Below, in pieces: positions 1 to 8,598 of a stretch of 56,625 nt of DNA; position 1 is the stretch's first letter; each line of letters begins with the position of its first letter. The translations under genes and the position numbers were made by a program. The stretch is from an uncultured Roseovarius sp. (GTDB lineage Bacteria; Pseudomonadota; Alphaproteobacteria; Rhodobacterales; Rhodobacteraceae): the NCBI GenBank assembly GCA_934501475.1, contig CAKSUL010000005.1, positions 1-56,625 on the forward strand. Direction: 5' to 3'. Below the pieces are notes generated by a model, which worked only from the letters and a program-made list of their open reading frames with translations, was not told the DNA's origin and did no database searches.

Positions 1-1216
1 GCACGTCCTTGAAGCACTGGTGGTCTCCCTTGCGGTATTCGGTCGGGCCGTTGCCGAGCCCGTCGAACTGGAAGCCCTCGAGCGCCTTGATGACTTCGGG
101 CGGATAGAAGGTGCCGGCGGTCTCGACCGCGTTGGCGTACAGCAGCGTCTGCGCATAGCAGGTCTGCGCGGCCTGGCTGGGCGGGAAGCCGTATTTCTCA
201 CCGAAGGATTGAACAAAGGCGTTGGTCCCGGCATAGCGGTCGCCTTTTTCGTTCTCCAGCTTCCAGTCCCAGTTCTGCGAGCCGGGGATGCCCTTGATGT
301 TCTGACCGGCGCCGCGCGCCATCAACTCGGAGTACAGCGGCACGACGATCTCGAAATTCTTGCCGTTGACCTGCTTGTCACGCATTCCGAACTGCACCGC
401 GTTGGTCAGCGAGTTGACCATGTTGCCGCCGTAATGGTTCAGGATCAGCACATCGGCGCCCGAATTCAGAACCGGCGTCATGTAGGACGAGAAATCGGTC
501 GAGGCCAGCGGCGTCAGGACCGTGTTGACGGTTTCCCAGCCGATTTCCTCGGTGAAGGCCACCATCGATTCCTGCTGTGTCCAGCCCCAGGTGTAATCCG
601 CGGTCAGGTGATAGGCGCGACGGTCGCTGCCATACAGCTCTTTCAGCACGGGCGCCAATGCGGCGGCGGACTGATAGGCGTTGAAGAAGTGACGGAAACC
701 GTTGGCTTTCTTGTCCTTGCCGGTCGTGTCGTTCGAGTGGGTCAGCCCCGCCATGAAGATGATGCCGGCCTCCTGGCACAGGCCCTGAACGGCCACGGCC
801 ACGCCCGAGCTGGAGCCGCCCGAGATCATGATCGCGTTGTCCTTTTCGATCATCGACTTGGCCGAGGCACGCGCCGCGTCCGATTTGGTCTGGGTGTCGC
901 CGGTGACGAATTCGACCTTCTTGCCCAGGATGCCGTTGCCTTGCAGCGACTTTGAGCTGAACGTGTTCATCATGCCGCCATCGCCGCCGCCGTTCAGATG
1001 CTCGACCGCCAGCTGGAAGGCGCGCAGCTCATCGGCGCCCTCATCGGCGTAGGGGCCGGACTGGGGCACGTTGAAGCCCAGGGTCACGGTGCTGCCCGTG
1101 GGGGCATTGGTATAAGAGTCCGTTGCGGCGCTCAGATAGGTCGGCAGCGCCAGGCCGGCACCGGCAATGGCCGTGGTTTTCAGCAGTCCACGGCGTGTGA
1201 AATTGGATTTGGACAT
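1..1216 (-). CDS. ABC transporter substrate-binding protein, branched-chain amino acid/amide type (partial, Tat-exported)
   Basis: Periplasmic binding protein of a HAAT-type (Leu/amide/urea-like, Peripla_BP_6) ABC importer. About 405 codons are visible and the C-terminus lies beyond the left edge. The N-terminus carries a twin-arginine signal (TRRGLLKTTAIAGAG, then LSAA before the likely cleavage site), so export should be by Tat. The mature part reads as a typical fold I binding protein (VTLGFNVPQSGPYADEGADE near its start). The ATG at 1216 has a strong GGGAGGAT ribosome site upstream. It diverges from the ScfR-type regulator at 1433. The ligand is not readable from sequence; linkage to a fatty-acyl regulator and a CrbS/CbrA-like sensor hints at a role in organic acid, amide or amino acid uptake, which is inference. 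Family certain, ligand unknown. Confidence 0.88.
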   Translation of the reverse strand, partial: MSKSNFTRRGLLKTTAIAGAGLALPTYLSAATDSYTNAPTGSTVTLGFNVPQSGPYADEGADELRAFQLAVEHLNGGGDGGMMNTFSSKSLQGNGILGKKVEFVTGDTQTKSDAARASAKSMIEKDNAIMISGGSSSGVAVAVQGLCQEAGIIFMAGLTHSNDTTGKDKKANGFRHFFNAYQSAAALAPVLKELYGSDRRAYHLTADYTWGWTQQESMVAFTEEIGWETVNTVLTPLASTDFSSYMTPVLNSGADVLILNHYGGNMVNSLTNAVQFGMRDKQVNGKNFEIVVPLYSELMARGAGQNIKGIPGSQNWDWKLENEKGDRYAGTNAFVQSFGEKYGFPPSQAAQTCYAQTLLYANAVETAGTFYPPEVIKALEGFQFDGLGNGPTEYRKGDHQCFKDV

Positions 1217-1276
1217 GGATATCCTCCCGTTGATGTAATCATGAGAAGGGCCTCCTCCGCGCCTCCCCAGACGGCA

Positions 1277-1405
1277 CTTTGTGCAAAGGTATTAGACAAG
1301 CGACAAGAAAATTTCTCAACAACTACCAATAAAGAAACAATTATTTTGTAAATAAATGAACAGTGAGGTATCGTTATCTGTAAAGAAAATTTCTCGCAGT
1401 TGCGA
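1277..1405. promoter_or_regulatory. Divergent promoter region with candidate ScfR operators
   Basis: The AT-rich 216-bp gap between the binding-protein gene and the regulator holds three repeat structures. CTTTGTGCAAAG (1277-1288) is a perfect 5+5 inverted repeat. AAGAAAATTTCTC occurs twice, at 1305-1317 and 1383-1395. TCGCAGTTGCGA (1394-1405) is a 5+5 inverted repeat overlapping the second copy. ScfR/RamB-type regulators are reported to bind TTTGCAAA-like sites, and both inverted repeats resemble these. Which gene each site controls is inference. Confidence 0.4.
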
Positions 1406-1432
1406 AAAGGGTTGATTTGACAGGGAAAAACA

Positions 1433-2755
1433 ATGGCAGAAGCAACCATAGTGGGAACGCGGATCAGGCGGCGGCGTCTGCTCAGCGGGATGCGTCAGAC
1501 CGAATTGGCGCAGGCTGCGGGAATCTCGCCCTCCTATCTGAACCTGATCGAACATAACCGCCGCAGAATCGGCGGCAAGCTGCTGTTGCGCCTCGCGCTT
1601 GCGCTCGAGGTCGAGCCATCGGTGCTGTCGCAAGGGGCCGAGGCGGCGCTGATCAACGGGCTGCGCGAGGTGGCCAGCGCGGGCGCGGACGCGATGGACA
1701 GCGCCCCGGAAACCGACCGTCTGGAAGAGTTCGCCGGCCGCTTTCCCGGCTGGGCGCAATTGCTGCTTGATACGTTCCGGCGCGGCGAGGATCGGGACCG
1801 CGTGGTCAAGGTGCTGACCGACCGGCTGGCCCATGACCCGAACCTGGCCGGGTCGATCCATGAATTGCTGTCGGTGGTGACCGCAATCCACTCGACCGCG
1901 GCGATTCTGGTCGAGACCCCGGCGCTCGAGCCGGAATGGCAGGCGCGCTTTCACCGCAATATCAACGAAGACAGCCTGCGGCTGGCCGAGGGGGCGAAAT
2001 CGCTGGTGCGCTATCTGGACGCGGCGCCCGGATCCGAGACCGATATCAAATCCCCGCAGGATGAGCTGGATCTGTTTCTGGCCGAGAACGATTATTTCTT
2101 CGAGGCGCTCGAGCAGGGGCCGGGCGACGCCGTCGAGGCGGTTCTCGAGGCGGATACCCTGCTGAGCCTGCCCTCGTCGCGAAAACTGGCACATGCCTAT
2201 CTCACCCGTTACCACGAGGATGCGCAGGCCGTCCCGCAGGACCGTCTGCGCGCGGCGGTGGCGCGTTGCGGGCTGGAGCCGATGGAACTGGCGCGCGATC
2301 TGGGCACCGATCTGGCGCTTGTGTTCCGCCGCCTTGCCGCCATGCCCGAGGCCGAGGTGGGGCCGGTCGGGCTGGCGGTGTGCGATGCCACCGGCACCTT
2401 GCTGATGCGCAAGCCGATCGACGGATTCGCGGTGTCGCGCCTGTCCGGGGCCTGTCCGCTCTGGCCCATGTATCAGGTGCTGTCGCGCCCGGATGTGCCG
2501 CTGCGCACATGGCTGTTGCAGGCCGGGCGCGATGCACAGCCGGTTCAGGCGCTGGCCGTGGCCGAACGTGTCGGCCCGCAGCATTACAACACCCCGCCCT
2601 TGCTGCGCTCGTTCATGCTGCTGCTGCCCGCATCGGGTGCGGCGCCGCCGCCGCCCGTCGATCCGGTGCCGGTGGGCACCAGTTGCCGGGTCTGCCCGCG
2701 CGCCGGATGCCCCGCACGGCGCGAGCCGTCGGTCATTCGCGATGATGGGCTGTGA
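1433..2755 (+). CDS. XRE-family short-chain fatty acyl regulator (ScfR/RamB/PccR-like)
   Basis: 440-aa transcription regulator. Residues about 8-62 form an XRE helix-turn-helix (RQTELAQAAGISPSYLNLIE), and the long C-terminal part matches the DUF2083-type ligand domain of the ScfR family (RamB, PrpR, PccR), ending in a cysteine cluster (SCRVCPRAGC) typical of that group. Known members sense acyl-CoA or related signals and control acetate, propionate or glyoxylate-cycle genes. The gene diverges from an ABC binding protein and lies 100 bp ahead of a receiver/kinase group, so it probably governs short-chain acid use together with them. The regulated acid cannot be told from sequence. Inverted and direct repeats in the upstream gap are plausible autoregulatory sites. 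Confidence 0.85.
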   Translation: MAEATIVGTRIRRRRLLSGMRQTELAQAAGISPSYLNLIEHNRRRIGGKLLLRLALALEVEPSVLSQGAEAALINGLREVASAGADAMDSAPETDRLEEFAGRFPGWAQLLLDTFRRGEDRDRVVKVLTDRLAHDPNLAGSIHELLSVVTAIHSTAAILVETPALEPEWQARFHRNINEDSLRLAEGAKSLVRYLDAAPGSETDIKSPQDELDLFLAENDYFFEALEQGPGDAVEAVLEADTLLSLPSSRKLAHAYLTRYHEDAQAVPQDRLRAAVARCGLEPMELARDLGTDLALVFRRLAAMPEAEVGPVGLAVCDATGTLLMRKPIDGFAVSRLSGACPLWPMYQVLSRPDVPLRTWLLQAGRDAQPVQALAVAERVGPQHYNTPPLLRSFMLLLPASGAAPPPPVDPVPVGTSCRVCPRAGCPARREPSVIRDDGL

Positions 2756-2855
2756 CGTCACGTGCGCGCGCTCAGGTTTTGACACGCGCGCGGACATTCA
2801 CGATAGTGCCGCAACCGGCGCGCGCCGGAAGTTCATCGGAGGGGAGGCCGATTGA

Positions 2856-3224
2856 ATGAAAAAACAGGTTCTGCTGATTGAGGATGAGCGCAACATAATC
2901 GAGGCGATCCGCTTTATCCTCACGCGGGACGGCTGGTCGGTGCATACCCATTCCAATGGCCATGACGCCATGGATGTGGTGCGCGCGCGTGCGCCCGATC
3001 TGGTCATTCTGGATGTGATGCTGCCGGGCAAAAGCGGCTTTGACATCCTGCGCGACATCCGCGCCGATGCGGATCTGGCGGCGACGCCGGTCCTGATGCT
3101 GACCGCGCGCGGCCAGACCAAGGATCGCGAAATGGCCGAACGTGCCGGCGCCAGCCGTTATATGACCAAGCCGTTTTCCAATTCCGAAATGCTCGAGGCG
3201 GTGCGGGCGCTGGTGCGCCCATGA
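2856..3224 (+). CDS. Stand-alone response regulator receiver protein
   Basis: 122-aa single-domain CheY-like receiver. The acidic pair is E9-D10, the phosphoacceptor D53 (LVILDVMLPG), the switch Thr T83 and the conserved Lys K105 (TKPFS). There is no output domain, so it cannot bind DNA by itself in the usual way. Its stop overlaps the start of the next gene (ATGA), and the histidine kinase follows in the same tightly coupled group, so that kinase is its likely partner. It could act by protein-protein contact, for example with the upstream ScfR-type regulator or a phosphorelay protein; this is inference. GGAGG precedes the ATG. Confidence 0.9.
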   Translation: MKKQVLLIEDERNIIEAIRFILTRDGWSVHTHSNGHDAMDVVRARAPDLVILDVMLPGKSGFDILRDIRADADLAATPVLMLTARGQTKDREMAERAGASRYMTKPFSNSEMLEAVRALVRP

Positions 3225-3553
3225 CCAAGGAACCCAAACGCCCGGTCTTTGTCGAACGGCGCACCTATCGGCGCAGGCGCATGGCGGATGCGGCCGGGCT
3301 GTTGCCGGTGTTCGGGGTGGCGCTGTTCGGGATTCCGCTGTTGTGGGGCGGGGAGGCATCGCAGGGCGCGCTGACCTCGGATGTGATGATCTATGTGTTC
3401 GGCATCTGGGTCGCGCTGGCAGTGCTGGCGGCGGTCGTGTCGCGCGATCTGGGCCGCGAGGGCGATCCGGGCACCGATCCGGGCGCCGGCAGTGGCGACA
3501 ACGCATCGCCGGTCGTGCGGCAGGGCGACGCAACGCCGCCCGAGGCCCGGTAA
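3221..3553 (+). CDS. Small two-helix membrane protein, unknown function
   Basis: 110-aa protein with a basic cytoplasmic N-terminus (VERRTYRRRRM), two hydrophobic stretches (about residues 27-43 and 54-73) and a Gly/Asp/Pro-rich hydrophilic tail. It overlaps the receiver gene by 4 bases at its start and the symporter-kinase gene by one base at its stop (TAATG), so the three are probably translationally coupled. I do not recognise a named family. The position suggests an accessory subunit of the transporter-like sensor, in the way SLC5 transporters of the acetate permease group often pair with a small DUF485/DUF4212 membrane protein, but its sequence was not matched to either. Confidence 0.75.
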   Translation: MTKEPKRPVFVERRTYRRRRMADAAGLLPVFGVALFGIPLLWGGEASQGALTSDVMIYVFGIWVALAVLAAVVSRDLGREGDPGTDPGAGSGDNASPVVRQGDATPPEAR

Positions 3554-6234
3554 TGGCGACGCTGAACCTGCTGGTTCTGGTCAGCGTCACCTATGTGGTG
3601 TTCCTGTTTGCCATCGCGTTCGTCGCCGACCGGGCGTCGCGGCGGGGGCGGGGGGCGTGGCTGCGCTCGCCGATCATCTACACGCTATCGCTGTCGATCT
3701 ATTGCACGGCTTGGACATTTTACGGCGCGGTCGGCTTTGCCGCGCGTTCGGGGCTTGAGTTCGTCACCATCTATCTGGGCCCGACATTGGTGATGGTGGG
3801 CTGGTGGTGGACCCTGCGCAAGATGGTGCGGATCGGGCGCAGCCAGCGGATCACCTCGATTGCCGACATGATATCATCGCGTTACGGCAAATCGAACCTG
3901 CTGGCGGTGCTGGTCACCGTGCTGGCGGTGATCGGCGCGACGCCTTATATCGCGCTGCAATTGCAATCCGTGACCCTGTCCTTTGCCGCCTTCTCCGAGA
4001 TCGAACCGGTCGAGAGCGCGCGCCCCACCCTGCAAAGCACCGCCTTTGTCGTGGCGCTGGGGTTGACATTGTTCACCATCCTGTTCGGCACCAGGAATCT
4101 GGACGCGAATGAACGCCATCACGGCGTCGTCATGGCCATCGCCCTCGAGGCGGTGGTCAAGCTGTTTGCCCTGCTCGCGGTCGGGGTGTTCGTGGTCTGG
4201 GGGCTGGGCGACGGGATTGCGCACACGCTTGAGCGCATGGACGCCTCGCAGATCGCGCGCTGGGATGTGTCGGGCAGTCGCTGGGCCGGGTTGACGATGT
4301 TGTCGGCGGCGGCGTTCCTGTGCCTGCCGCGCATGTTTCAGGTGCTGGTGGTCGAGAACGAGGACGAAGGCCACCTGCGCACCGCCGCATGGGCCTTTCC
4401 GACATATCTGATGCTGATGAGCCTGTTCGTGCTGCCGATCGCGGCGGTCGGGCTGGAACTGTCGCCGCCGGGGGCCAACCCGGATCTTTTCGTGCTGACC
4501 CTGCCGTTGCTGGCCGGGCAGGACAATCTGGCGATCCTGTCATTCCTTGGCGGGTTTTCATCGGCCACGTCGATGGTGATCGTCGCGGCGATTGCGCTGT
4601 CCACGATGGTGTCGAACCATATCGTGATGCCGATCTGGCTGTGGGCCGCAGGCGGCGGTGCGGTGGTGTCGGGGGATGTGCGCAAGGTCGCCCTGCGGGC
4701 GCGCCGCCTGTCCATCGCCGGGATTGTCGCGCTGGGCTATGTCTATTTCCAGTTGTCGGGCGGGGGCACGGCGCTGGCGGCGATCGGACTTGTGTCCTTT
4801 GTTGGGGTGGCGCAGTTCCTGCCGGCGCTGATGGGCGGGCTGATCTGGCGTGGCGCGACGCGCGGCGGGGCGATGGCCGGGCTGCTGGTGGGGGCGTTGG
4901 TGTGGATGTATACGCTGTTCCTGCCCAGTTTCGGCCCCGGCGTGATCCTGCCGCAATCCGTCTTTGATCACGGGTTGATGGGCCTTGCATGGCTGCGCCC
5001 TCATGCGCTGTTCGGCGCCGACGGGATGGACAGCGTGGTTCATGCCGTGATGTGGAGCATGTTGCTGAATACCGGCGTGTTCTTTTCGGTGTCCGTGGTC
5101 AGCTTTCCCACCCCGATCGAGCGGCTGCAGGGCGCGCAATTCGTCAACGTGTTCGATCATTCGCGCACCGCGGGCAGTTGGACCGGCGGCCTTGCCCAAT
5201 CCGAGGATCTGCTGATCACGGCGCAGCGCATCATGGGCGGCCCCGAGGCACAGGCGCTGTTTGCCAATGCGGCGCGCCGGCAGGGCCTTGCCGGCTATCT
5301 GCCGGAACCCTCGCCCGATTTCCTGCAGACGCTCGAGCGGGAATTGTCCGGCTCGGTCGGGGCGGCGACGGCCCATGCGATGATCAGCCAGATCGTCGGG
5401 CGCGCCACCGTGTCGGTCGAGGATCTGCTGGCGGTGGCCGATGAGGCGGCGCAGATCATGGAATATTCCAACCGCCTTGAGGCGAAATCGGCGGAACAGG
5501 CCCGCACCGCGCGGCAATTGCGCGTGGCCAATGAGAAATTGACGCAACTGTCGGTGCAAAAGGATGAATTCCTCAGCCAGGTCAGCCATGAACTGCGCAC
5601 GCCCATGACCTCGGTGCGCGCCTTCTCGGAGATCCTGCGCGACACCACCGGGCTGAGCGCGCGCGAACAGGCCAAATATTCCTCGATCATCCATGATGAG
5701 GCCGTGCGCCTGACCCGGCTGCTGGATGACCTGCTGGATCTCAGCGTTCTGGAAAGCGGCAAGATCGTGCTGAATGCGCAGACCGGCGTGCTGTGCGATA
5801 TCCTGGATCGCTGCGTGGATGCGGCGGGCGGTCAGTCGGATCGCTTTGTCGTGCACCGCGACCGCGCGAGCGAACAGGTGTTGCTGGCCACGGACATGGA
5901 CCGGCTGGCGCAGGTGTTCATCAACCTGATCTCGAACGCGCGCAAATATTGTGACGCCGCCCGTCCCGAACTGACCATCCATGTCGAACAGGACCGCGAT
6001 ATGCTGGTGGTGGATTTCATCGACAACGGAACCGGCATCCCGCCCGAATATCACAACATGATCTTTGAGAAATTTTCCCGCATCGGCGCGACCAAGACCA
6101 GCGGCGCGGGGCTGGGTCTGGCGATCTGCAGTGAAATCATGCTCAGGCTGGGGGGGATGCTCAGCTATGTGCCGGGGCAGGGCGGCGCCGCATTTCGGGT
6201 CAGCCTGCCGCAAAAATCACCGCGCAGCACATAA
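3553..6234 (+). CDS. Sodium:solute symporter-like sensor histidine kinase (CrbS/CbrA type)
   Basis: 893-aa fusion. Residues about 1-540 are a multi-pass SLC5/SSS-type transporter domain (ITSIADMISSRYGKS is a family signature). A STAC-like linker follows (near FDHSRTAGSWTG), then a coiled-coil stretch, then HisKA with His679 (SQVSHELRTPM) and HATPase_c with N box (INLISNARKYC), G1 box (DNGTGIP) and GAGLGLAIC. CrbS and CbrA relatives link a transporter-like input to control of acetate, histidine or other carbon use. The partner is likely the 122-aa receiver encoded two genes upstream. Start chosen at the TAATG junction, which gives no gap. Whether the transporter part still moves substrate is unknown. 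Confidence 0.92.
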   Translation: MATLNLLVLVSVTYVVFLFAIAFVADRASRRGRGAWLRSPIIYTLSLSIYCTAWTFYGAVGFAARSGLEFVTIYLGPTLVMVGWWWTLRKMVRIGRSQRITSIADMISSRYGKSNLLAVLVTVLAVIGATPYIALQLQSVTLSFAAFSEIEPVESARPTLQSTAFVVALGLTLFTILFGTRNLDANERHHGVVMAIALEAVVKLFALLAVGVFVVWGLGDGIAHTLERMDASQIARWDVSGSRWAGLTMLSAAAFLCLPRMFQVLVVENEDEGHLRTAAWAFPTYLMLMSLFVLPIAAVGLELSPPGANPDLFVLTLPLLAGQDNLAILSFLGGFSSATSMVIVAAIALSTMVSNHIVMPIWLWAAGGGAVVSGDVRKVALRARRLSIAGIVALGYVYFQLSGGGTALAAIGLVSFVGVAQFLPALMGGLIWRGATRGGAMAGLLVGALVWMYTLFLPSFGPGVILPQSVFDHGLMGLAWLRPHALFGADGMDSVVHAVMWSMLLNTGVFFSVSVVSFPTPIERLQGAQFVNVFDHSRTAGSWTGGLAQSEDLLITAQRIMGGPEAQALFANAARRQGLAGYLPEPSPDFLQTLERELSGSVGAATAHAMISQIVGRATVSVEDLLAVADEAAQIMEYSNRLEAKSAEQARTARQLRVANEKLTQLSVQKDEFLSQVSHELRTPMTSVRAFSEILRDTTGLSAREQAKYSSIIHDEAVRLTRLLDDLLDLSVLESGKIVLNAQTGVLCDILDRCVDAAGGQSDRFVVHRDRASEQVLLATDMDRLAQVFINLISNARKYCDAARPELTIHVEQDRDMLVVDFIDNGTGIPPEYHNMIFEKFSRIGATKTSGAGLGLAICSEIMLRLGGMLSYVPGQGGAAFRVSLPQKSPRST

Positions 6235-6318
6235 AAGCGCGGCGATAAAGCTATTGGTAACCATCACATGATTAAGGTCGGGGCACAGCACACCGGCAAA
6301 AGGTCAGTCGCGCATATC

Positions 6319-7413
6319 ATGGGCAGCAGCACACGCAACACGGTCATCCATCGCAAGGCGCAGGTCGCGCGCGAGGAATATCAGGCGCGCGCCATGTCGC
6401 CGGCCAAGGCGCTGCGCATGGCGCTGGCCCGGTCGGCGGATGCGGCAATCGGGCTGGCCGTGACCGTGACCGCGGTCGAACAGGTGCAACTGAGCCAGGG
6501 CGATGTCGCGGCGGAATTCGGCGCGCCCGGCCTTCTGGTCCTGCTGGACGGGCAGGACGGCGCGCGCGGCGCGATGCGGCTGGACCCGGCGTTTCTGGCC
6601 GCGCTGATCGAGGTGCAGACGACAGGCCGCGTGACCGGGCGCGCGCCAGCGGACCGGGTGCTGACCCGCACCGACGGGGCCATTGCCGCGCCGCTGATCG
6701 ACGCCATGCTGGCCGAGTTCGAGGAACAGCTTTGCCCCGACGACACCGCGCATTGGGGGGCGGGCTATCGCTTTGGCGCGATGATGGAGGATGCGCGCGC
6801 CCTGACCCTGTCGCTGGAGGCGACGGATTTCCATGTGTTTCGCGTGTTCGCCGAACTGGGCGAGGTTGCGGTGACGGCGGCGTTTTCTCTGCTGCTGCCG
6901 CATCGCGTGGCCCCGGCATGCCCTGCCCGGGCCTCTGAACATGGCGCCGGGGCGCGGGGGCTGACGCTCAGGCAGACGGCGATGATGGCGCCGGTGTCGC
7001 TGATGGCGGTGCTGGCGCGCGTGCCGCTTCCGCTGGGGCGGGTCTGCGGGTTGAAGGTGGGCGATAGCCTGACGCTGGGCGGGGGTGATACCCCGCTTGA
7101 GGTGCGTCTGGAGGCCAGTCAGAAACATGTCGTGGCGCGCGCGTCACTGGGTCAGATGAACGGGATGCGCGCGCTGCGCCTGACCCTGCCGGCCCCCCCG
7201 CAAGGCGCGCCGCCCCATGCCCCGGATCCTGCCGGGGACGCACGCAAACCGCGCCCGCAACCGCGCGGCGCCGCCGCAATGCCGGCCACACCCGCCCCGC
7301 CGGCCGCCGCGCCAAAACCCATCTCCGAGGGCGGTGAAACCATCCGGGGCGACATGGGGATCGAACAGGATATGCTGCAACTGCAAAGGCTTGCGGATCA
7401 GGCCGCAACGTGA
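6319..7413 (+). CDS. Orphan FliM/FliN-family (SpoA-domain) protein
   Basis: About 364 aa. Residues about 1-200 resemble the N-terminal and middle part of FliM-like proteins, and about 215-305 form a SpoA (FliN/FliM C-terminal) domain (PLGRVCGLKVGDSLTLGG). A Pro/Ala-rich linker and short helix close the protein. No other flagellar gene is nearby, so this looks like the separate FliM/FliN homologue often found next to SLC5-kinase genes in Rhodobacteraceae rather than the motor's own FliM. Start is uncertain: the ATG at 6319 puts nine residues before the conserved RKAQ stretch; an in-frame ATG at 6268 would add 17 residues but has no better ribosome site. Role in motility is inferred only from the family. 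Confidence 0.75.
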   Translation: MGSSTRNTVIHRKAQVAREEYQARAMSPAKALRMALARSADAAIGLAVTVTAVEQVQLSQGDVAAEFGAPGLLVLLDGQDGARGAMRLDPAFLAALIEVQTTGRVTGRAPADRVLTRTDGAIAAPLIDAMLAEFEEQLCPDDTAHWGAGYRFGAMMEDARALTLSLEATDFHVFRVFAELGEVAVTAAFSLLLPHRVAPACPARASEHGAGARGLTLRQTAMMAPVSLMAVLARVPLPLGRVCGLKVGDSLTLGGGDTPLEVRLEASQKHVVARASLGQMNGMRALRLTLPAPPQGAPPHAPDPAGDARKPRPQPRGAAAMPATPAPPAAAPKPISEGGETIRGDMGIEQDMLQLQRLADQAAT

Positions 7414-7463
7414 CGTTCTCTCGGGCGGCCCCATGCGCGAACCAGCCCCCGACCGCCCCGCAA

Positions 7464-7679
7464 TCAGCTGAGAAAGATACCGATCACGATCATCATCAGC
7501 CCGATCACCGACAGGAACAGCGCCCCGGCGTTCAGCGGCACGACGCCTTGCAACACGGCGCGCAGTGCCGCGTCATCCAGCCCCGCCTTGCGCGCGCGCC
7601 ACACTTTGACGATGCACCAGATCAGCCCGGCCAAGCCTGCGAATGAGACCGCGGCCCCGGCCCAGATTACCAATTCCAT
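7464..7679 (-). CDS. Small two-TM membrane protein
   Basis: 71-aa protein with two clear transmembrane segments (about residues 3-25 and 49-70) joined by a short charged loop (KVWRARKAGLDD). It converges with the FliM-like gene and diverges from gapR. The MELVIW start at 7679 was chosen over a longer, non-hydrophobic upstream extension. No family name recognised; conserved small proteins of this kind are common beside gapR in Rhodobacteraceae. Function unknown. Confidence 0.7.
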   Translation of the reverse strand: MELVIWAGAAVSFAGLAGLIWCIVKVWRARKAGLDDAALRAVLQGVVPLNAGALFLSVIGLMMIVIGIFLS

Positions 7680-7817
7680 CACCCTGCTCCTGTTGCGTGC
7701 GCCCGCCCGGCGATACTGCAAAGCGCCGCCAAGCTCAAGATGCGGCGCGCTCGGCCCTTGCGGGGCGGGATTGCATTGGATAGTCACAAGGCCGACACGG
7801 ACCATCGGAGATCCCCA

Positions 7818-8078
7818 ATGAACGACACGACGCAGGACGCGACATATCGCGTCACCGCAGACGAGCTACGCCAGTTTATCGAGCGTTTCGAACGCCTTGA
7901 GGCCGAAAAGAAAGACATCGCCGAACAACAGAAAGAGGTGATGGCCGAGGCCAAGTCACGCGGCTATGACACCAAGGTGCTGCGCAAGGTCATCGCGCTG
8001 CGCAAACGCGACAAGGATGACATCGCCGAAGAAGAAGCGGTGCTCGAGATGTACAAAGAGGCGCTCGGGATGTCCTGA
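7818..8078 (+). CDS. gapR: GapR-family (DUF2312) nucleoid-associated protein
   Basis: 86-aa protein matching the DUF2312/GapR family: ELRQFIERFERLEAEKKDIA starts a long helix, followed by EVMAEAKSRGYDTKVLRKVI and a Lys/Glu-rich end. In Caulobacter, GapR encircles overtwisted AT-rich DNA ahead of replication and transcription and supports chromosome segregation. The length and the lack of any other domain are normal for the family. It is near-universal in Alphaproteobacteria, which supports the taxonomic reading of the window. ATG at 7818 chosen because the family begins shortly before the first helix. Confidence 0.93.
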   Translation: MNDTTQDATYRVTADELRQFIERFERLEAEKKDIAEQQKEVMAEAKSRGYDTKVLRKVIALRKRDKDDIAEEEAVLEMYKEALGMS

Positions 8079-8119
8079 GCCGCGTCATTCGCGATCAGCA
8101 TCCAACCGCCATCATCATG

Positions 8120-8154
8120 GCGCTGCGCAAGGTCAAAAGCCCCTTGCGCGGCGC
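8120..8154. terminator. Candidate bidirectional terminator hairpin between gapR and the cupin gene
   Basis: A 13-bp stem (8120-8132 with 8142-8154, one G-U wobble) and a 9-nt loop lie between two convergent genes. No T-run follows on either strand, so intrinsic termination is plausible by position rather than proven. Confidence 0.45.
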
Positions 8155-8197
8155 CCCGCGGTCCGGAAAAGGCCGCGCGCCGGGCGGGTCGCTGCGC

Positions 8198-8578
8198 TCA
8201 GTCCGCCTGATCGGGGGCGTAGTCGCGGATCACGAAATGCTTGGTGGTGGTCTCGACCACCTCCCAATAGCCGCGAAACCCGTTGGGGATGAGAAAGCTG
8301 TCCCCGGTGCGGAATTCCTGAACCGTGCCATCCTCGGAAATCATCCGCACATGGCCGTGCAGCAGCACGCAGAATTCATCGCGCTCCGAGAAGGCGTGCC
8401 ATTTTCCGGGGGTGCTGGTCCAGGTGCCGGCCATCAGCGTGCCGTCCGGGCTGGTGAAATGCATCCGGGTCTGGTGATGCGGATCGCCCTGCACCACGCG
8501 GTCCGGCAAATCGGCCAGACGGCGTCTGCTGACGGGGGTATCATCCTGGAAATCGATGACGGGTTTGGTCACGCTCAT
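8198..8578 (-). CDS. Cupin-domain protein (EutQ/DUF861-like)
   Basis: 126-aa single-domain beta-barrel protein. Cupin-type features include GTWTSTPGKWHAF, the turn EFCVLLHGHVRM, and GDSFLIPNGFRGYWEV in the second motif. DUF861-type cupins are often attached to amine, aldehyde or sulfonate pathways, but the substrate is not readable. It lies 20 bp downstream of the YeiH-type exporter on the same strand, so it may be the last gene of the sulfonate unit. The start at 8578 was chosen over upstream in-frame codons because those lie inside the exporter gene. Function in sulfonate use is inference. Confidence 0.75.
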   Translation of the reverse strand: MSVTKPVIDFQDDTPVSRRRLADLPDRVVQGDPHHQTRMHFTSPDGTLMAGTWTSTPGKWHAFSERDEFCVLLHGHVRMISEDGTVQEFRTGDSFLIPNGFRGYWEVVETTTKHFVIRDYAPDQAD

Positions 8579-8598
8579 GCCCTCCTGATCTGCGCTAT

